Source of the DNA: Chthoniobacterales bacterium
Lineage (GTDB): Bacteria; Verrucomicrobiota; Verrucomicrobiia; Chthoniobacterales; UBA10450
Length of the DNA: 6,773 nt
Assembly (NCBI GenBank): GCA_013697015.1
Contig: JACCXL010000055.1
Coordinates: 1 to 6,773 of the forward strand
Reading direction: 5' to 3'
Positions 6,273-6,773 of this stretch are shown here, piece after piece. A program made the position numbers and the translations under genes. The notes under the pieces are model-generated. The model worked only from the letters and a program-made list of their open reading frames with translations. It made no database searches and had not been told where the DNA came from. Positions within the stretch are counted from its first letter, which is position 1. Each line of letters begins with the position of its first letter.

Positions 6273-6773
6273 ATGCCTGAAGTTCCCATTACCATGCCGC
6301 AACTCGGCGAATCGATCGCCGAAGCGACGGTCGTCGCGTTGAAAGTTAAGCCCGGCGACAAAGTCACCGCCGACCAAGAGATCATCGAGGTCGAAACGAA
6401 CAAGGCAGTCATGAGCGTGACCACGCCTTGCGCGGGCGAAATCAAAACGATCACAGCGGAAGTTAAGGGGACATACCCGGTCGGCGCGGTGCTCGGATAT
6501 GTGGAAGGGAGCGAAAAGGACGCCGCCAAGTTTGTGAAGAATGCGCCCAAACCTCCGGCCGAGAGCGTGGGCGCAGAAGTGCCAGGACGCGACGAAGCGC
6601 ACAGCAAAGCAGCCGCGGAAAACAAGCCGAACGGGGCGATCGGTCAAACCGGCGGTGGCCTGCCAGTCCCCGCCACCGCGAAAGGCGCCGGCTATCTTTC
6701 GCCGCGCATGCGGGCGCGCATGGCCGAGCTGCAACTAACTCGGGCCGATCTCGCCGGCGTTCTTGGATCAGGC
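6273..6773 (+). CDS. Dihydrolipoamide acyltransferase E2 of the 2-oxo acid dehydrogenase complex (3' truncated by the window)
   Basis: The first 167 residues are in the window and the frame stays open to the edge. Residues 1-80 form a biotinyl/lipoyl domain: PEVPITMPQLGESIAEATV at the start, KPGDKV at 26-31, the lipoyl-lysine site VETNKAV with K44, and a closing glycine-rich turn near VGAVLGYVEG. Most E2 proteins have ETDKA here. A linker of about 60 residues rich in Ala, Pro, Lys and Glu follows (about 85-142). Then comes what looks like the start of a peripheral-subunit-binding domain, YLSPRMRARMAELQLTRADL...GSG, which would anchor E1 and/or E3. The catalytic acyltransferase domain, expected to contain HxxxDG, is beyond the edge. 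ATG 6273 lies two nucleotides after the E1 beta stop, so the gene is in the same operon. The gene has one lipoyl domain visible. Confidence 0.93.
   Translation, partial: MPEVPITMPQLGESIAEATVVALKVKPGDKVTADQEIIEVETNKAVMSVTTPCAGEIKTITAEVKGTYPVGAVLGYVEGSEKDAAKFVKNAPKPPAESVGAEVPGRDEAHSKAAAENKPNGAIGQTGGGLPVPATAKGAGYLSPRMRARMAELQLTRADLAGVLGSG

Noticed and set aside
6192..6734. Antisense open frame (180 codons) over the E1 beta/E2 junction
   Set aside because: The sense strand encodes a clear lipoyl domain and the end of E1 beta; the antisense product has no recognisable motif.
1..6773. Search for a new defence, mobile or RNA-guided system
   Set aside because: All coding space is taken by a transporter end, SMC and a 2-oxo acid dehydrogenase operon. 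No CRISPR-like repeats, integrase, transposase, terminal repeats, tRNA or toxin-antitoxin pair is visible. The SMC is the chromosomal type with an intact hinge and head, not a Wadjet/MukB-like or RecN-like defence protein as far as its motifs show.

Overview
The window is an ordinary bacterial housekeeping region of roughly 60% GC by eye. All genes lie on the + strand. The SMC ATPase motifs (LSGGERTMTA, FCILDEMDAPLDESN) resemble SMC proteins I recall from the Verrucomicrobiota and related PVC bacteria. The gene order and the general look fit a soil verrucomicrobial genome, for example near Chthoniobacterales/Udaeobacter. This placement is inference from remembered motifs, not a search result.

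Layout: (1) positions 1-192 are the C-terminal end of a membrane protein, probably an APC-family amino acid permease. (2) Positions 193-307 are a short gap with a possible -10 element. (3) Positions 308-4096 encode a full-length SMC chromosome-organising ATPase with every canonical motif, an unusual Pro/Glu-rich insert just before the C-terminal head, and a 38-residue tail. (4) Positions 4097-4276 are an intergenic stretch with two small inverted repeats and what looks like a worn intergenic repeat. (5) From 4277 to the window edge runs a tightly packed operon for a 2-oxo acid dehydrogenase complex: E1 alpha, E1 beta (ATGA overlap) and the start of E2 (2-nt gap, truncated by the window).

E1 alpha and E1 beta form the thiamine-diphosphate (ThDP) heterotetramer that decarboxylates a 2-oxo acid and reductively acylates the lipoyl lysine of E2, which then passes the acyl group to CoA. 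Several motifs (MQFADF and EHKYLYY in E1 beta, GHGEHDD in E1 alpha) lean toward the branched-chain/2-oxoisovalerate type rather than classical pyruvate dehydrogenase. The substrate cannot be fixed from sequence alone, so no pdh/bkd symbols are assigned. SMC and the dehydrogenase operon have no obvious functional link and are separated by a 180-nt gap.

I found no mobile element, CRISPR array, tRNA or rRNA, and no convincing new biological system. The points most worth a second look are a GEG in place of the usual GDG in the E1 alpha cofactor motif, the SMC insert and tail, the ETNKA lipoyl site, and the repeat-like intergenic segment.
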